DNA of 64,000 bases from Watersipora subatra (Eukaryota > Bryozoa > Gymnolaemata > Cheilostomatida > Watersiporidae), in contig NC_088714.1 in NCBI RefSeq assembly GCF_963576615.1, forward strand, positions 37,737,143 to 37,801,142, written 5' to 3'. This document shows positions 24,001 to 39,000 of this stretch, in pieces. Positions within the stretch are counted from its first letter, which is position 1. Every line of letters begins with the position of its first letter. Below the pieces are notes generated by a model. The model saw only the letters and a list, made by a program, of their open reading frames with translations. It did no database searches and was not told where the DNA came from. A program made the position numbers and the translations under genes.

Positions 24001-27000
24001 GAACTCGGGCTAATATAAGTTCGGGGAAAAAAGTTGGGTGAATATTTCACTTCATTCCGATTTTACCGCATTTAATAAGATATGAGCAACCTTATATGAG
24101 AGGGTACGCCCCCCAGAGAGTACCCCCACTAATTCTTCTTAGGGGTACGCCGTACCCCTTCGTACCCCCTATTTCGAACACTGCTTTCACGCCATACGCT
24201 TTATTGTATGATGACATCGATTAACCAGTCCGTTACGGGAGGCTTTCTATGCGCAACTAAATACCTGTTGAATGTCCCATTGAGCCAGAATATCCTTTAG
24301 CTTACTGCTTATGAAGCAAGGCCCATTGTCTATAAACAGCTCAACTGCTGACCCTCTCTCCTGGAAAACTTGTAGTAGCTGCCGAGACACTGCTTGTGCT
24401 GTTTCATTTTATAGCCGCATGCACATGACAAATCGGCTTGGACCACAGTCTATAACGCTAAGATATGGTACACCTTAGTAGTGAGTAATGTCTACTGCAA
24501 GTTTTTTTCACAACTTGGCAACATCCAACGACCCTTTTTCCCAATTAATAGGAACTGGATCAATCCTTCTACATGTTTCATAATCCATCACTACTGATGA
24601 TGTGATACCGCACAAGTGATGTCACTGTGTGCGATATCACACCACACAGTGCCAGTGCTCTTGTCTTCCACTTGCCATCACCCACAAGCTGGAAAGGAAG
24701 TTGCACTTTTTCCAGCATTTCTTTGAGCATAGCCACTGCTCTGTCTAGTATAGCATCATTCCACTCACACCTGTAACATTCGCTTCAGAAAACTACACGC
24801 TACACGAGGCCAGCCAGCCACAGGAAACCGCCCGATTAGCTTCCCACAAGTCTAATGTAACTCCCTCCTAGTAACTGTCCGACCATTATTACTAAGGTAA
24901 GGTATTTCACCATCTCTATGCCAACTATGCACTCCATCACTGCCTTTGTATACTCATAGGCCCAATACTCCGGCATCCGGTATTAGCACAGGATCCTTGG
25001 TCACCAAGCCAAACTTCAACAAGTACTTTCAGACAACATCCGCAGAGACTATCTGTTCGTTTACAAAAATGTCATCTATATAATGATCCGTACCTGTAGC
25101 TATAGCATAGTCTATTGAGAGCACCATAGAAAGTATTTTGGACATAATTTTCGGTGCAACCACAAGTCCAAATCATATCCTTGTCATAACGTAAAGCTTA
25201 CCATGGTAACACACAGCCAGAAATTTTTGCAAACATTTCCGTACATATAGTTAAAGGTAGGCCTTTTTTAGATCCAATTTACTTGCTTTGTCTCCCCACG
25301 TGTGCCATTTATGCACTTTATTTTGACATACTGTTGTATCTGCACCAGGAGCGCTACTGATATGGACATGTAGTTCCTTACTATAATTGCTAATAATAGG
25401 CTGTGATGCAGCCATAAGCGGAATAACTCCAGTCACTGCTCCATGCTGTTTCTCATTATGCATTTGTAACCACCCATCACCTATCCACTGTTGTACTTTC
25501 TTATCATACTCAAGACGATAGTCTTCTTGCACAGCATACTCAGACATTTTTACAGTGGCACTTCCACACCTGGTATTCATTCCTCCAGCAAATTCTATTT
25601 CACTGCATGCATCAGTTATCACACCTCCAAGTTTGGAAACCCTGTCCATTCCCAGTATTACAGAGCAATTGGCTACTAGCTGAGAGGGCTATCAAACATT
25701 TCAACTTTACATTTTGCTCATTACTCACATCTTCTACAGAGGTTTCACCTTTACAAGTTGCCATGCATCCATTTAGCATAATGACTTGACGCTATGGCCC
25801 ATATTTGTGCAAGCCTATCTGATCCACTAACTTCTGCAAGGTAGGCCTAACTGACTGCTCACATCCACTGCCAACTAAAACCTTTACTCTCACTCCATTA
25901 ATTGGAATGGTAATAATGGGTAACACCGATTTGCTTAGAGGCTGGGGGAGTATCCGGTGCTGACACTTCCCCAATGTGATTTTCCTGCAGACATTGAGCC
26001 TTGACATGTCCAAACCTCTGGTACTTATAATACTGTAAATTGCGCCTGGTCCGGTTTTGACTGCCATGTACGACATTTTTGCCAGCAGGGCACTGATTAG
26101 CCAAATGCTGTGGCCACGAGCAGGTATAACATTTTCTTATTCTGAATTGTCCTACAGCACAGGTTAGCGTATCATCTGCCCTTGTCGTTAACATCATCCC
26201 ACCTTTACCAACCAAATCACTAAGCGGGAGATCTCCAACTGCAGCGATCAATTTCAATTGGGTGGATATATCCTATGGCAATTTATATCCCGCCATAAAT
26301 GCACACTGCATTATAGGGGCTGCATCGTTGTCCTCTGAGTGCAGTCAAATGTCGTAAGTCAGCCAAATACATGTCTCTCCTTCTCCCAATGACCTCTTAT
26401 GTAGCTGCTCATGTGCACTGTAACTGCTTTCGCAAAATGCTAAAGACATCGCTTTTTTTGAGCAACTCGAGGTTCTTCTTCATGCTATCTGACAGTTGCT
26501 TATACACAGCAAAGGCGGGTCCTAGACAAAAAAAGTGGCGTGAGATATACCAGATCAGTGATTTTTTGTAGCTTTGTCACCAGCTCTAGTTTATCACACT
26601 GTTCATTAAAATCTCCACTGCGCTGGTTGTCTTCATAACTCTTCACAAGGTCTGATACTTTTACAGATGTTATGCCGTTTGGTCTCCTACTGCCGAGATA
26701 GCTTGTGACAGTTAAATAAGAATGTGATCATGTATTTCTTTTTTACGACTGCTCAAACTCCCAGACACACCGTTATGAAATAGCGTTTAGCTATTCAAAT
26801 GAGCTAGCAATAACCTACTAGAGGAAAAAATAACACAAGTAACTTAACCATGAGAACAGTAGAAAACCAATATTTACAAATAATATGATGGTTATATAAA
26901 CAAGGCATAAACCAAAACCATACTGCAAAAAAAAGGAACTGTCTGAACATAAAGCTACAGGCATTTAGTGTTTCATTAAATGCTCATAGCTACTGTCATA

Positions 27001-30000
27001 AGTTTTTACGTATGACAGGTTTTGATTTGGTATTTGATTTACAAAATTGTGAGTATTCGATATTTTATTTGGTATTTGGCTCTGAGATTTTCAAGTATTT
27101 GGTATTTTATTTGGTATTTGGTTATGATATTTTCCAGTATTTGGTATTCTAATTGGTCCGCCAAATTGGCCAATTACCCAACAGTGCTAAACACACACAC
27201 TTAAAACTAAATTGTAGTGTGTATTTTAAACTATTTTACTGAATTTTAATTTTTTATCACTATAATTTGATCACTTATCATTTTCTGTTTTTGCTTTCAC
27301 TATAACTTTTAGCGGACCTGTTTAAAACCTTTATCAACCTGATTTGGCAAGAAAGCCTGAACGATTTTGTTTTTGTAATAAAGTGGAGTTTTGTTAGCAG
27401 TTTGAAGAAAGTTTTCTGACCACTGACCTTTTATTTGGAGGGATCGCAACTCCAACTTTGCTACTAGTTTTAAAGGAAAAATATTATCGTTGCACACACG
27501 AGACTCGCTGAACTGAGAGAAATCGATCGTCGTGCCTCTTTCAGGCATAGGGAAAATATTTTCGGCAAACAGCATTTTGGTGTCTTTATTAGTTTGACGC
27601 TTAATAAGCACACTGACACATACAGTCAAACATGGATAACTCGAATTTCAGGGGACCGAGCAAAAGTGTTCGAATTATCAGAGCGTTCAAGTTATCAGAG
27701 CACTGTCACAAGTCCATATATTTACTTATTTATTAGTAGATACATGTACATATGCAAACTATAATATAAATCAAAAGCACAAATGGCTTGTTTCAAATTA
27801 AATGCTTCTAATGTAAAGTTTAAAACGTTTTTATGAAAAAGTATAGAGATTTTTCTATCACTTGAGATTGGTTTGTTGTTTGAGGTGATGTTATTGCCAG
27901 GACGTTTTTCGGATTGACATTGGCAAAACTTGATCGATGTTGAAATGCTCAAAAGAAAAGACATTTTTTTTCTTTTGGGGAATTACCCACGATCAATTTT
28001 GCCGTTTTTTCTTGAAGTTTATGCAAAGATTGCCTTACTTTACCTGGGATTCGTTAAGAGCAACACTCCGAGGCAGTTCAATTAGAAGTTTTACGAGGTT
28101 TTACGGTACATTCTATATCACTCACGCTTTTTGAATAGATACTTATTGAATGTACACATATTCTGTGTGTAGGTCTATCGATGAATAGTTTTTTTTAGCT
28201 AAGACAACGTATTACAATTACAAACGTAATTACAACAATTTTTTAAGAAGTTTCAAACATTCAACATTCCGACGTTGATTCAACACGGAATCAACGTCAG
28301 AAAACTATTCATCACGGGCTAGCCGGGTCACGCACTCAAGAATTTTCGCCACGCACATACAAAACAAAAACAACATGCTGTTTTTGTTTTGTATGTGCGT
28401 GGCGAAAATTCTTGCGCGCGTGACCCGGTTAGTCTGTGCTATTCATCGTGTAGCAGTATAAATCAAATTTCACCAAACCTTTAGAAAAGTCGTTGACAAA
28501 AATATTTTGCCGATGGTGGTAATAACGACGCTTATGAATTACGAAAATATGAGGTTTACATCTATGGCTTGGAATAAAGTGATTTTCTAAAGCGATAACA
28601 ACCGTTTCGGTAGCCGTTGGGCAAAAAAACAGTTCGAATTAACAGTGTTGAGTTCGAGTTATCTATAGCAATTTATCATTACGTGGGAACGGACCAAAGA
28701 AACCGTTCGAATTAAGCATGAGTTCGAGCTATCCGTGGGCGAGTTATCCATGTTTGACTGTACATATATATTTCTCAAAGTATGTCTGTTGGTTTTCCGG
28801 CTATAGCTATTATTAGAACAGCGGAGCTGGACAACAATGCAGACACAAAATCATGGAGTATGTCATTGGAAGCCTAGCCTTATTAACTAGCTTAGTGGAA
28901 TTTTCCATTGGCAATATGCCAGGCTACTAGCTCGAAATGTACAGTTGTTTGACAAAGTTTTAAAACCTTTACAGTTGTTTTTATTTTTTTCTTAATTTAT
29001 TTCAACTACACAAAACACTTCTCTCATGATATGTAGTTTGGGAAGTGAGAATGGGAAACGTTGTTATATGTTAAATACAAATCAAATTTCTGTCCAAAGA
29101 CTTATTACCTGGGCAACGCCAGGTGGTACCGCTAGTATATATATATATATGTTCCACACTGTGTGGAACATATATATATATATATGTTCATATATATGTA
29201 TAATCATCATTCTATCTTGACTTTATTCAAGTACAGTAGACGCTCCTATAATGTATACCTCCTATAATGTTAATTTCAAATAACTTAAATAATTTATGTG
29301 AAGTTTTTGCTTCGTGCTACTTAAAAGCTTCTATATAACGTTTTCCCATATAACCTATTCTCAAAATTGGTTTGAATGGTAACCTACCTTGCCGCACTTG
29401 CAAAAGAAAAACTACATGAGTATCATGAGGCTACATGTATATAACTTATCTAGTACATGTATATAACTTCTCTATTACATGTATATAACTTATCTATTAC
29501 ATGCATATAACTTATCTATTACATGTATATAACTCATCTATTACATGAATGTAAATCATCTATTACATGTATATAACTCATCTATTGCATGTATATAACT
29601 TATCTATTACATGTATATAACTTAGCTAGTACATGTATATAACCTATCTAGTACATGTATACAACTCATCTATTACATGTATATAACTTATCTAGTACAT
29701 GTATAGGCTATAACTTATCTATTAAATGCATATAACTTATATATTATATGTATATGAATTATCTATTACATGTATATAACTTATCTAATACATGTATATA
29801 ACTTATCTATTACATGTATATAACTTATCTATTACATGCATATAACTTATATATTATATGTATATGAATTATCTATTACATGTATATAACTTATCTATTA
29901 CATGTGTATAACCTATCTAGTACATGTATATAACTTTTCTATTACATGCATATAACTTATCTATTATATGTATATGAATTATCTATTACATGTATATAAC

Positions 30001-33000
30001 TTATCTATTACATGCATATAACTTATCTATTATGTGTATATAACTTATCTAGTATATGCATATAACTTATCTATTACATGTATATAACTCATCTATTACA
30101 TGTATATAACTTATCTATTACATGTATATAACTCATCTAATACATGCAAATAACTTATCTAATACATGTATATAACTTATTTATTACATGTATATAACTT
30201 ATCTATTACATGTATATAACTTATCTATCACATGCATATAACTTATCTATTACATGTATATAACTCATCTAATACATGTATATAACTTATCTATTACATG
30301 CATATAACTTATCTATTACATGTATATAACTTATCTATTACATGCATATAACTTATCTATTATGTGTATATAACTTATCTAGTATATGCATATAACTTAT
30401 CTATTACATGTATATAACTCATCTATTACATGTATATAACTTATCTATTACATGTATATAACTCATCTAATACATGCAAATAACTTATCTAATACATGTA
30501 TATAACTTATTTATTACATGTATATAACTTATCTATTACATGTATATAACTTATCTATTATGTGTATATAACTTATCTAGTATATGCATATAACTTATCT
30601 ATTACATGTATATAACTCATCTATTACATGTATATAACTTATCTATTACATGTATATAACTCATCTAATACATGCAAATAACTTATCTAATACATGTATA
30701 TAACTTATTTATTACATGTATATAACTTATCTATTACATGTATATAACTTATCTATTACATGCATATAACTTATCTATTACATGTATATAGCTCATCTAA
30801 TACATGTATATAACTCATCTATTACATGTATATAACTTATCTATTACATGTATATAACTTATCTATTACATGCATATAACTTATCTATTACATGTATATA
30901 ACTTATCTAATACATGTATATAACTTATCTATTACATGCATATAACTTATCTATTACATGTATATAACTTTCGTGACATCCTATTTTGTTGTGATGAATC
31001 ATCAGAGGTGTCGGGAAAATACAGAACAGGGTATCTGCACGATTATTCATAAATACAAAAGCAGTCGATTGGTGCAGGTGTTACATCCCTGGTCTATCAG
31101 TCTGAAAGTCACGAGTTGGAGTATCGCCGCCAGTTCTCTTTTATCTTAACCTTGACCTTTGGATACAAATAGACAACGAATAGGCGGTACCGCTTTCTTT
31201 TGCAATAAAATGGTTGTTTTGTTTTATTGTAGGTGTATAAGGTATTTGTTATTAGTGTTACTTTGCAGAATAGACTTTGCTGTTTAGAAAATATAGACCA
31301 ATCGTAATATAGACCAATCGTAATATAGACCAATCGTTGTAAATGAATGTCGAAGATGTGTGCAACATATTGTAAAATTACCGGAAGCACCGTCTATAAA
31401 ACCAAAGAGCTTGATCAGAAAAATGAGAAAAGTTGTCGATGCGAACCAATAATGCTGCAGTTACGATACAGCCGACAAATTGACCAAGTTAAGTCAAGTT
31501 GTTCATTTTTGCATGCCCAAAGGAGTGAGTTAAAATTTTTTTGAAATGGAGTAGGTAATTCACTTGTATTTTACTGTTCTTATAACACAAAATCTCTCTA
31601 ACGTAAATTATGTATGCTGTAGGGGCGCTTACTGTACTTGTCCTTTTGGTAACGATTTACTTGGGCAGTATATATACATGTACCTTTGAAAATGTATGTC
31701 CTTTGAAAAATTTATCCGTTTAAAATCTAACGTTCCTTTTAGAGGTACATTTTCTTTAAAATTTGAAATATTTGTATTTATGCATTGTTCCGTACCTTAA
31801 AGGATGAAATTCAAGACTAATGTCGGCTTTCTGGAGACCTGGAATCGTGTTATTATACCCTTTGATATAAGGCATACTACGTAGTTGTTTGCTCTTATAT
31901 TTATATACACACATTTGTAGTTAGAAGAAGTGAGCGTGAAGATGGAACTATCACCGTAAGTTATAAGTATCTTAATAAATGCTTTTGGCCTTTAAAAATG
32001 TCGGCACTGTCCATGCCATTAGCTTTGAACTATTCAATTTCTATGCTTCCACATGTGGCATGCAAGCCTAACTTTTAATTTTAGATTGAAGGTCGATACA
32101 CAGAGCCCTACACACGACATGTCATTGACATGGAGAAGGGTGCATGTCCCCTGTGTTCTTTAGCTATAAATGTAGAATATACAGTAAGTGTATTATATAT
32201 GATTTAATGATTTTGGCTATACGATTTTACGCATTTTTCGTCACTTCATTTTATGCGTGTTTCTTCTGGTTTGGCTTTACGCATAATGCTAGCTGCAGAG
32301 TCTAACGTGAAGCCATGAAAAATTGCCATGTATTCCAAGTATGTGCCAAATTTATTCCGTGGTATAGCGAGTTGGACAGTGTAGTGTATTGGATAAATAG
32401 ATGTTCGCAGGACTTGAGGTTGTGAGTTCAAACCCAGTTCGCAGCGGATATCTCATTCTTAAAAATCTATCGTCATAACTGGACAGAAGAAAGTACGGAC
32501 AGACAAACGTTGAGATTTATATATGTAGATATGTAATGTGTATAGGTTTCATTTAGTCCCATATAGCATTATTATTAAATTTTAATGTTATTGTACAGTA
32601 TGGTTGGTTCAACAGAAATCTCATGAAATATAAAAGAAATTGCCTTAATCATTTCACCACAAGTTGATACGCACCACAGGTTAGCCAGTATCAATTATAT
32701 CAGTCTCACTCAGTATCAATTATATCAGTCTCACTCAGTATCAATTATATCAGTCTCACCCGGTATCATTTATATCAGTCTCACTCAGTATCAATTATAT
32801 CAGTCTCACTCAGTATCAATTATATCAACCTCACTCAGTATCAATTATATCAACCTCACTCAGTATCAATTATATCAGTCTCACTCAGTACCAATTATAT
32901 CAATCTCACTCAGTATCAATTATATCAATCTCACTCAGTATCATTTATATCAGTCTCACTCAGTATCAATTATATCAGTCTCACTCAGTATCAATTATAT

Positions 33001-36000
33001 CAGTCTCACTCAGTATCAATTATATCAACCTCACTCAGTATCAATTATATCAACCTCACTCAGTATCAATTATATCAGTCTCACTCAGTACCAATTATAT
33101 CAATCTCACTCAGTATCAATTATATCAGTCTCACTCAGTATCAATTATATCAGTCTCACTCAGTATCATTTATATCAATCTCACTCAGTATCAATTATAT
33201 CAACCTCACTCAGTATCAATTATATCAGTCTCACTCGGTATCAATTATATCAACTTCACTCAGTACCAATTATATCAACCTCACTCAGTATCAATTATAT
33301 CAGTCTCATTCAGTATCAATTATATCAACCTCGCTCAGTATCAATTATATCAGTCTCACCCGGTATCATTTATATCAGTCTCACTCAGTATAAATTATAT
33401 CAGTCTCACTCAGTATCAATTATATCAACCTCACTCAGTATCAATTATATCAACCTCACTCAGTATCAATTATATCAGTCTCACTCAGTACCAATTATAT
33501 CAACCTCACTCAGTATCAATTATATCAGTCTCACTCAGTATCAATTATATCAGTCTCACTCAGTATCATTTATATCAATCTCACTCAGTATCAATTATAT
33601 CAACCTCACTCAGTATCAATTATATCAGTCTCACTCAGTATCAATTATATCAACTTGACTCAGTACCAATTATATCAACCTCACTCAGTATCAATTATAT
33701 CAGTCTCATTCAGTATCAATTATATCAACCTCGCTCAGTATCAATTATATCAGTCTCACTCAGTATCAATTATATCAGTCTCACTCAGTATCATTTATAT
33801 CAATCTCACTCAGTATCAATTATATCAACCTCACTCAGTATCAATTATATCAGTCTCACTCAGTATCAATTATATCAACTTGACTCAGTACCAATTATAT
33901 CAACCTCACTCAGTATCAATTATATCAGTCTCATTCAGTATCAATTATATCAACCTCGCTCAGTATCAATTATATCAACCTCACTCAGTATCAATTATAT
34001 CAGTCTCATTCAGTATCAATTATATCAGTCTCACTCAGTATCAATTATATCAGTCTCACTCAGTATCAATTATATCAGTCTCACTCAGTACCAATTATAT
34101 CAACTTCACTCAGTACCAATTATATCAACTTCACTCAGTATCAATTATATCAGTCTCACTCAGTATCAATTATATCAGTCTCACTCAGTATCAATTATAT
34201 CAACCTCACTCAGTATCAATTATATCAGTCTCACTCAGTACCAATTATATCAATCTCACTCAGTATCAATTATATCAACTTCACTCAGTACCAATTATAT
34301 CAACCTCACTGAGTATCAATTATATCAGTCTCACTCAGTACCAATTATATCAGTCTCACTCAGTATCAATTATATCAGTCTCACTCAGTATCAATTATAT
34401 CAGTCTCACTCAGTACCAATTATATCAACCTCACTCAGTATCAATTATATCAGTGTCACTCAGTATCAATTATATCAGTCTCACTCAGTACCAATTATAT
34501 CAACCTCACTCAGTATCAATTATATCAGTCTCACTCAGTATCAATTATATCAAACTTTCTTGAATGGGGATAAGCAAGAAACTGTAAATGCTTATACATG
34601 TAAATTCTGGAATCTGATTATACATACATGCATGGATGGTGTGATACATTTGTCTATGCTATAACACATGCATATATGCTATAATACGTACATGTATGCT
34701 GTAATACATGCATGTATACTGTAATACATACATGTATGTTATAATATATGTATGTATGCTATAATGCGAAGCCACAGTTTATTAGATTGACAATAGTGGA
34801 TCTTAATGTTTTGTAGCTGAGGTCATTGCAGGTACATTGTACTCATGGTGAACCAAACAACATTTGTTATCATATAAGAAAGCTATGGCTCAATGTTCTT
34901 GAATGCATAATGACAAGTGCCTTGCAGCATATGACATAAAGTTAAGCATGATATCATAGATTTTGGCTTCATACTTGCCACTGTTCATCCCAAACTGCGA
35001 CATTCATAATTATGTACATGGAGAAGTTGGACGGCCCCGTAGTCTGATCACCAAATAATCAACTGATGATTTTGACATTTCATTGTAATAAAATACCATT
35101 ATTAAGCCTATTTTGTACATGAAAAAATTTATAATCACTTTAAATGCTTTCACATGTGGTAGGAATTGACTTTTGTTGATAGCATGCAGGCAACGCTGTC
35201 ACACCACTTAGATAAGTAGGTCGCTGCTAGTAAATGTACACATAATCTGTAGCATTTTGTGTAATGCTTTCTGTTTGTTTTGAAACTTGTAGGATGTCTT
35301 AATCTTAAAGCAGTTTATGAGAAAAGATGGAATTCTATTGCCCAGAATCTACACAGGTTTATGTGCTAAACAACAGCGGCACATGGACGTGCTCGTGCAC
35401 AAGGCTCACAATGCAGGTATGGTCACCTCGGGAACCTTTAGCAGGTGGTTAGCATATGCAGTCACTCTTTGCACTGCTTGCTTTTCCCTGGCTCCTCGCA
35501 ATCATCAGTTTCTCACAGTAAGCTTCATGCAATGAAATGATTTCAAATTGAAATCGTGTTTTCCTAGCTTTGCCTTGAGCCATAGTGTACTTTTGTGTAA
35601 GCCACGATATAGTACTCATGTTTGCATCACATCAAATATATGCTATTTGTTCTATGCATTCATTTACTGCTATGTTGTTCGATGTTAATACTGCTGCATA
35701 TACTACAGATCGTTATTATTATCATCATATCTATATACATTCATCTACTGCTATGGTGTTGGATGTTAATACTCCTGTATATATTACAGATCTTTATCAT
35801 TATCATCATATCTATATACATTCATCTACTGCTATGGTGTTGGATTTTAATACTCCTGCATATATTACAGATCTTTATCATTATCATCATATCTATATAC
35901 ATTCATCTACTACTATGGTGTTGGATGTTAATACTCCTGCATATATTACAGATCTTTATCATTATCATCATATCTATATACATTCATCTACTGCTATGGT

Positions 36001-39000
36001 GTTGGATGTTAATACTCCTGCATATATTACAGATCTTTATCATTATCATCATATCTATATACATTCATCTACTACTATGGTGTTGGATGTTAATACTCCT
36101 GCATATGTTACAGATCTTTATCATTATCATCATATCTATATACATTCATCTACTGCTATGGTGTTGGATGTTAATACTCCTGCATATATTACAGATCTTT
36201 ATCATTATCATCATATCTATATACATTCATCTACTGCTATGGTGTTGGATGTTAATACTCCTGCATATATTACAGATCTTTATCATTATCATCATATCTA
36301 TATACATTCATCTACTACTATGGTGTTGGATGTTAATACTCCTGCATATATTACAGATCTTTATCATTATCATCATATCTATATACATTCATCTACTGCT
36401 ATGGTGTTAGATGTTAATACTCCTGCATATATTACAGATCTTTATCATTATCATCATATCTATATACATTCATCTACTACTATGGTGTTGGATGTTAATA
36501 CTCCTGTATATATTACAGATCTTTATCATTATCATCATATCTATATACATTCATCTACTACTATGGTGTTGGATGTTAATACTCCTGCATATATTACAGG
36601 TCTTTATCATTATCATCATATCTATATACATTCATCTACTGCTATGGTGTTGGATGTTAATACTCCTGCATATATTACAGATCTTTATCATTATCATCAT
36701 ATTTATATACATTCATCTACTACTATGGTGTTGGATGTTAATACTCCTGCATATATTACAGATCTTTATCATTATCATCATATCTATATACATTCATCTA
36801 CAGCTATGGTGTTGGATGTTAATACTCCTGCATATATTACAGATCTTTATCATTATCATCATATCTATATACATTCATCTACTACTATGGTGTTGGATGT
36901 TAATACTCCTGCATATATTACAGGTCTTTATCATTATCATCATATCTATATACATTCATCTACTACTATGGTGTTGGATGTTAATACTCCTGCATATGTT
37001 ACAGATCTTTATCATTATCATCATATCTATATACATTCATCTACTGCTATGGTGTTGGATGTTAATACTCCTGCATATATTACAGATCTTTATCATTATC
37101 ATCATATCTATATACATTCATCTACTACTATGGTGTTGGATGTTAATACTCCTGCATATATTACAGGTCATTATCATCATATCTATATACATACATCTAC
37201 TACTATGGTGTTGGATGTTAATACTCCTGCATATATTACAGATCTTTATCATTATCATCATATCTATATACATACATCTACTACTATGGTGTTGGATGTT
37301 AATACTCCTGCATATATTACAGATCTTTATCATTATCATCTTATCTATATACATTCATCTACTACTATGGTGTTGGATGTTAATACTCCTGCATATATTA
37401 CAGATCTTTATCATTATCATCATATCTATATACATTCATCTACTGCTATGGTGTTGGATGTTAATACTCCTGCATATATTACAGATCTTTATCATTATCA
37501 TCATATCTATATACATTCATCTACTGCTATGGTGTTGGATGTTAATACTCCTGCATATATTACAGATCTTTATCATTATCATCATATCTATATACATTCA
37601 TCTACTACTATGGTGTTGGATGTTAATACTCCTGCATATATTACAGATCTTTATCATTATCATCATATCTATATACATACATCTACTACTATGGTGTTGG
37701 ATGTTAATACTCCTGCATATATTACAGATCTTTATCATTATCATCATATCTATATACATTCATCTACTACTATGGTGTTGGATGTTAATACTCCTGCATA
37801 TATTACAGATCTTCATCATTATCATCATATCTATATACATTCATCTACTACTATGGTGTTGGATGTTAATACTCCTGCATATATTACAGATCTTTATCAT
37901 TATCATCTTATCTATATACATTCATCTACTACTATGGTGTTGGATGTTAATACTCCTGCATATATTACAGATCTTTATCATTATCATCATATCTATATAC
38001 ATTCATCTACTACTATGGTGTTGGATGTTAATACTCCTGCATATATTACAGATCTTTATCATTATCATCTTATCTATATACATTCATCTACTACTATGGT
38101 GTTGGATGTTAATACTCCTGCATATATTACAGATCTTTATCATTATCATCATATCTATATACATTCATCTACTACTATGGTGTTGGATGTTAATACTCCT
38201 GCATATATTACAGATCTTTATCATTATCATCATATCTATATACATACATCTACTACTATGGTGTTGGATGTTAATACTCCTGCATATATTACAGATCTTT
38301 ATCATTATCATCTTATCTATATACATTCATCTACTACTATGGTGTTGGATGTTAATACTCCTGCATATATTACAGATCTTTATCATTATCATCATATCTA
38401 TATACATTCATCTACTACTATGGTGTTGGATGTTAATACTCCTGCATATATTACAGATCTTTATCATTATCATCATATCTATGTACATTCATCTACTACT
38501 ATGGTGTTGGATGTTAATACTCCTGCATATATTACAGATCTTTATTATTATCATCATATCTATATACATTCATCTACTACTATGGTGTTGGATGTTAATA
38601 CTTCTGCATATATTACAGATCTTTATTATTATCATCTTATCTATATACATTCATCTACTACTATGGTGTTGGATGTTAATACTCCTGCATATATTACAGA
38701 TCTTTATCATTATCATCATATCTATATACATTCATCTACTACTATGGTGTTGGATGTTAATACTCCTGCATATATTACAGATCTTTATCATTATCATCAT
38801 ATCTATATACATACATCTACTACTATGGTGTTAGATGTTAATACTCCTGCATATATTACAGGTCATTATCATCATATCTATATACATTCATCTACTACTA
38901 TGGTGTTGGATGTTAATACTCCTGCATATATTACAGGTCATTATCATCATATCTATATACATTCATCTACTACTATGGTGTTGGATGTTAATACTCCTGC

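Larger units (their letters stand above)
16614..24182 (-). mobile_element. Autonomous-type hAT transposon, 7.6 kb
   Basis: Terminal inverted repeats AGTGTCTGAAGTG (left) and AGTGTTCGAAATAG (right, read inward) are flanked by perfect GCTTTCAC duplications. Inside, on the minus strand, is a multi-exon hAT transposase (23692-17339). Three later elements lie within it: a non-autonomous hAT (18193-19268), a TIR element (about 20350-21985) and a foldback MITE (22716-22827). Without them it is about 4.7 kb. GC-rich subterminal tracts (GGGGTACGCC-like at 24100-24170, GGGTACCCCC-like at 16730-16770) set its ends apart from the AT-rich surroundings. It landed in the integrase gene of the outer LTR element. 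Confidence 0.93.
12320..26922 (-). mobile_element. Outer Gypsy-like LTR retrotransposon, split by later insertions
   Basis: Direct LTRs at 12320-12554 and 26704-26922 both begin TGTGACAGTT and end near GCCACA or CCATA. Between them, on the minus strand, lie Gag, zinc knuckle, protease, RT, RNase H-like and integrase remnants in Ty3/Gypsy order. Removing the LTR insertion at 12594-16033 and the hAT insertion at 16614-24182 leaves about 3.6 kb, short for a full element, so internal deletions are likely. No clear TGG primer site abuts the right LTR. The integrase gene is cut in two by the hAT. It is the oldest layer of the nest in MRPS18A intron 1. Confidence 0.85.
29234..31634. mobile_element. 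TIR pair of Tc1/mariner type enclosing the 22-bp array
   Basis: CAGTAGACGCTCCTATAATG at 29234 is mirrored by CAGTAAGCGCCCCTACAGCA (reverse strand) ending at 31634. TA flanks both ends (29232-29233 and 31635-31636). Between them are about 190 bp of AT-rich sequence, a 1.5-kb 22-bp array and a SINE-like unit, but no transposase. The simplest reading is a MITE whose interior expanded as a minisatellite. The TIRs differ at several positions, so it is old or the pairing is between two relatives. Confidence 0.7.

Noticed and set aside
27309..27629. A 106-codon minus-strand gene
   Set aside because: No recognisable domain, splice sites or neighbours; it overlaps the edge of a MITE. Left uncalled.
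29430..30968. CRISPR array
   Set aside because: Units are adjacent with no unique spacers, and the context is animal nuclear DNA.
33655..34563. A 302-codon frame over the 25-bp array as a gene
   Set aside because: The frame rotates through a stop-free 25-bp unit inside an intron.
35317..35535. A stand-alone 72-codon gene
   Set aside because: Its first part is MRPS18A exon 4; similarity stops exactly at the GTATGG donor, and the rest is read-through into intron.
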